Shown here piece by piece: positions 4,744-5,728 of a stretch of 5,728 bases of DNA. The position numbers were made by a program, and so were the translations under genes. The notes under the pieces were generated by a model. It was not told the origin of the DNA, made no database searches, and saw nothing but the letters and a program-made list of their open reading frames with translations. Every line of letters begins with the position of its first letter. Positions within the stretch are counted from its first letter, which is position 1. Origin of the DNA: Deltaproteobacteria bacterium (GTDB taxonomy: Bacteria; Desulfobacterota; DSM-4660; Desulfatiglandales; B25-G16); the NCBI GenBank assembly GCA_019308645.1, contig JAFDHR010000164.1, forward strand, positions 1 through 5,728, read 5' to 3'.

Positions 4744-5459
4744 TAGATTTGCTCGGTCAGGTCAAAAGCCAGTTGATAAATAGTCAGGAGATTGGACTTG
4801 ATGCCCCAACTTTGTCTACTCATAGTCTACAGTATCTTAGAAAGGGCCTTCAATTGGATATAGAACCCTTAAAAGAGAATTTTTACTGTAATAGTCTTCA
4901 GGAATTAGAAAATTTTATCAATAATTGTGATAAGTGCGGACTGAGTAAAGTAAGAAAAAACATCGTCTTTGGTGAGGGACCGCCACATGCCCGACTTGTC
5001 TTTGTTGGTGAGGCCCCTGGAATGGACGAAGATTTAACAGGAAAACCCTTTGTAGGCCAGGCAGGTAAGCTGCTTACCGATATTATAAAGGCTATGGGTT
5101 TGACACGAGAAGAGGTCTATATCTGTAATATAGTTAAATGTCATCCTCCACATAATAGGGATCCAGAGCGAGACGAGATAGAGATGTGCCTTCCTTTTTT
5201 AGAGGCCCAGCTTTCTTTAATTCAACCAGAGATCATCTGTGCTATTGGCAGAATATCCGCTCAGAGCCTGGTACGTGAAGATTTTAAGATAACAAGGGAG
5301 AGGGGTCAGTGGCAGTCATTTCGGGGTATTCCTTTAATGCCTACCTATCACCCGGCATACCTATTAAGGTATCCTCAGGCTAAAAAGGCTGTTTGGGAGG
5401 ATATGCAACAGATCATGAATATGTTAGGGTTAACAGACCCCAGGGAGTTAAAAGATTAA
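4722..5459 (+). CDS. Family 4 uracil-DNA glycosylase, [4Fe-4S] type
   Basis: DNA repair enzyme that removes uracil arising from cytosine deamination and starts base excision repair. The 245 residues include an N-terminal stretch of about 60 residues, not conserved as far as I can tell, followed by the glycosylase core. The iron-sulphur ligands are present: C69 and C72 (CDKC), C140 (KCHPPHNR) and C156. Motif A is GEAPGMDED (96-104), followed by GKPFVGQAGKLL; motif B is HPAYLL (210-215). These are the marks of family 4 (UDGa-like) rather than of Ung (family 1). The ATG at 4722 lies inside coaBC, 22 nt before its stop, and has only a weak ribosome site (ACGGA), so translation probably depends on coupling to coaBC. 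No functional link between CoA synthesis and uracil repair is implied. Six bases separate it from the next ATG. Confidence 0.93.
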   Translation: MDAREELIDLLGQVKSQLINSQEIGLDAPTLSTHSLQYLRKGLQLDIEPLKENFYCNSLQELENFINNCDKCGLSKVRKNIVFGEGPPHARLVFVGEAPGMDEDLTGKPFVGQAGKLLTDIIKAMGLTREEVYICNIVKCHPPHNRDPERDEIEMCLPFLEAQLSLIQPEIICAIGRISAQSLVREDFKITRERGQWQSFRGIPLMPTYHPAYLLRYPQAKKAVWEDMQQIMNMLGLTDPRELKD

Positions 5460-5465
5460 AAAAAA

Positions 5466-5728
5466 ATGAAAAAATCTTTTTTTATCATCATTGTTGCTGT
5501 CTTTACGATGGCGCTCTTTATCCATAATGTCCAGGCCGAGAAAAATAGTGCCATGGTGATTGAACTTGAGGGCACTATTAATCCTGGCACAGCACAATTT
5601 GTAATCAAGGGCCTGAAGCGTGCTGAAGTCAGTAAACACAAGTTAGTCATCATTAGGCTGGATACTCCAGGTGGGCTTGATACCTCTATGAGAAGCATTG
5701 TGAAGGCTATATTGAATTCCTCTGTCCC
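5466..5728 (+). CDS. nfeD: NfeD-family membrane serine protease (ClpP class), N-terminal part
   Basis: Only the first 87 complete codons are present; the frame is open at the window end. A signal peptide is clear: MKK, then a hydrophobic core at about residues 5-19, with a likely cut after VQA at 24. The mature part opens with [18 protein letters not shown] and continues to [30 protein letters not shown]. This is the start of the ClpP/crotonase-like fold of NfeD1b proteins, which are membrane-associated serine proteases usually partnered with a slipin or stomatin protein. The active-site Ser and Lys would lie beyond the window. The start is chosen for the signal peptide. It lies in an A-run, in the same frame as the preceding UDG and just after its TAA; the nearest purine-rich site, GGGAG at 5443-5447, is 18 nt away, rather far. 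Confidence 0.88.
   Translation, partial: [87 protein letters not shown]

Noticed and set aside
1..5728. CRISPR array, toxin-antitoxin pair, phage or defence genes
   Set aside because: No regularly spaced repeats and no such proteins are seen; the coding content is housekeeping genes only.

Overview
The window is an ordinary bacterial housekeeping locus of moderate to low GC, read entirely on the + strand. The gene order is rpoD, a tRNA, a CT398-type zinc-ribbon protein, rnpB, yggT-yggU, coaBC, a family 4 uracil-DNA glycosylase and an NfeD-type protease. That order and the protein sequences suggest a Desulfobacterota (former Deltaproteobacteria) or related anaerobic lineage. This is inferred from remembered synteny, not from a search.

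Left part (1-862): the C-terminal 198 residues of the housekeeping sigma factor RpoD, then a tRNA with anticodon CAU behind its own likely promoter, closed by a strong intrinsic terminator. Centre left (863-2190): a coiled-coil plus C4 zinc-ribbon protein, an AT-rich repeat that begins at its stop codon, and a complete type A RNase P RNA with a long P12 arm. Centre (2190-3528): the translationally coupled pair yggT-yggU, with long gene-poor stretches on both sides. Right part (3529-5728): coaBC (coenzyme A synthesis), overlapping by 22 nt a [4Fe-4S] uracil-DNA glycosylase, followed 6 nt later by the start of a secreted or membrane ClpP-class protease of the NfeD family, cut by the window end.

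The most notable feature is in the non-coding DNA around yggT-yggU. Three short elements (220, 48 and 172 bp) all begin GTA(A/T)CTAnnCAG and end with the inverted form of GTAACTGnnCAG. They are flanked by 8-bp direct repeats, perfect for two (GTTTTTTG and AAATCAAT) and 6 of 8 for the third. GTAA tips and 8-bp target duplications are hallmarks of IS66-family transposition, so these look like non-autonomous MITEs of one family, all inserted in the same orientation. No transposase is present. A second point of interest is that CoaBC carries Ser at position 158, where E. coli Dfp has the catalytic Cys of the decarboxylase domain.
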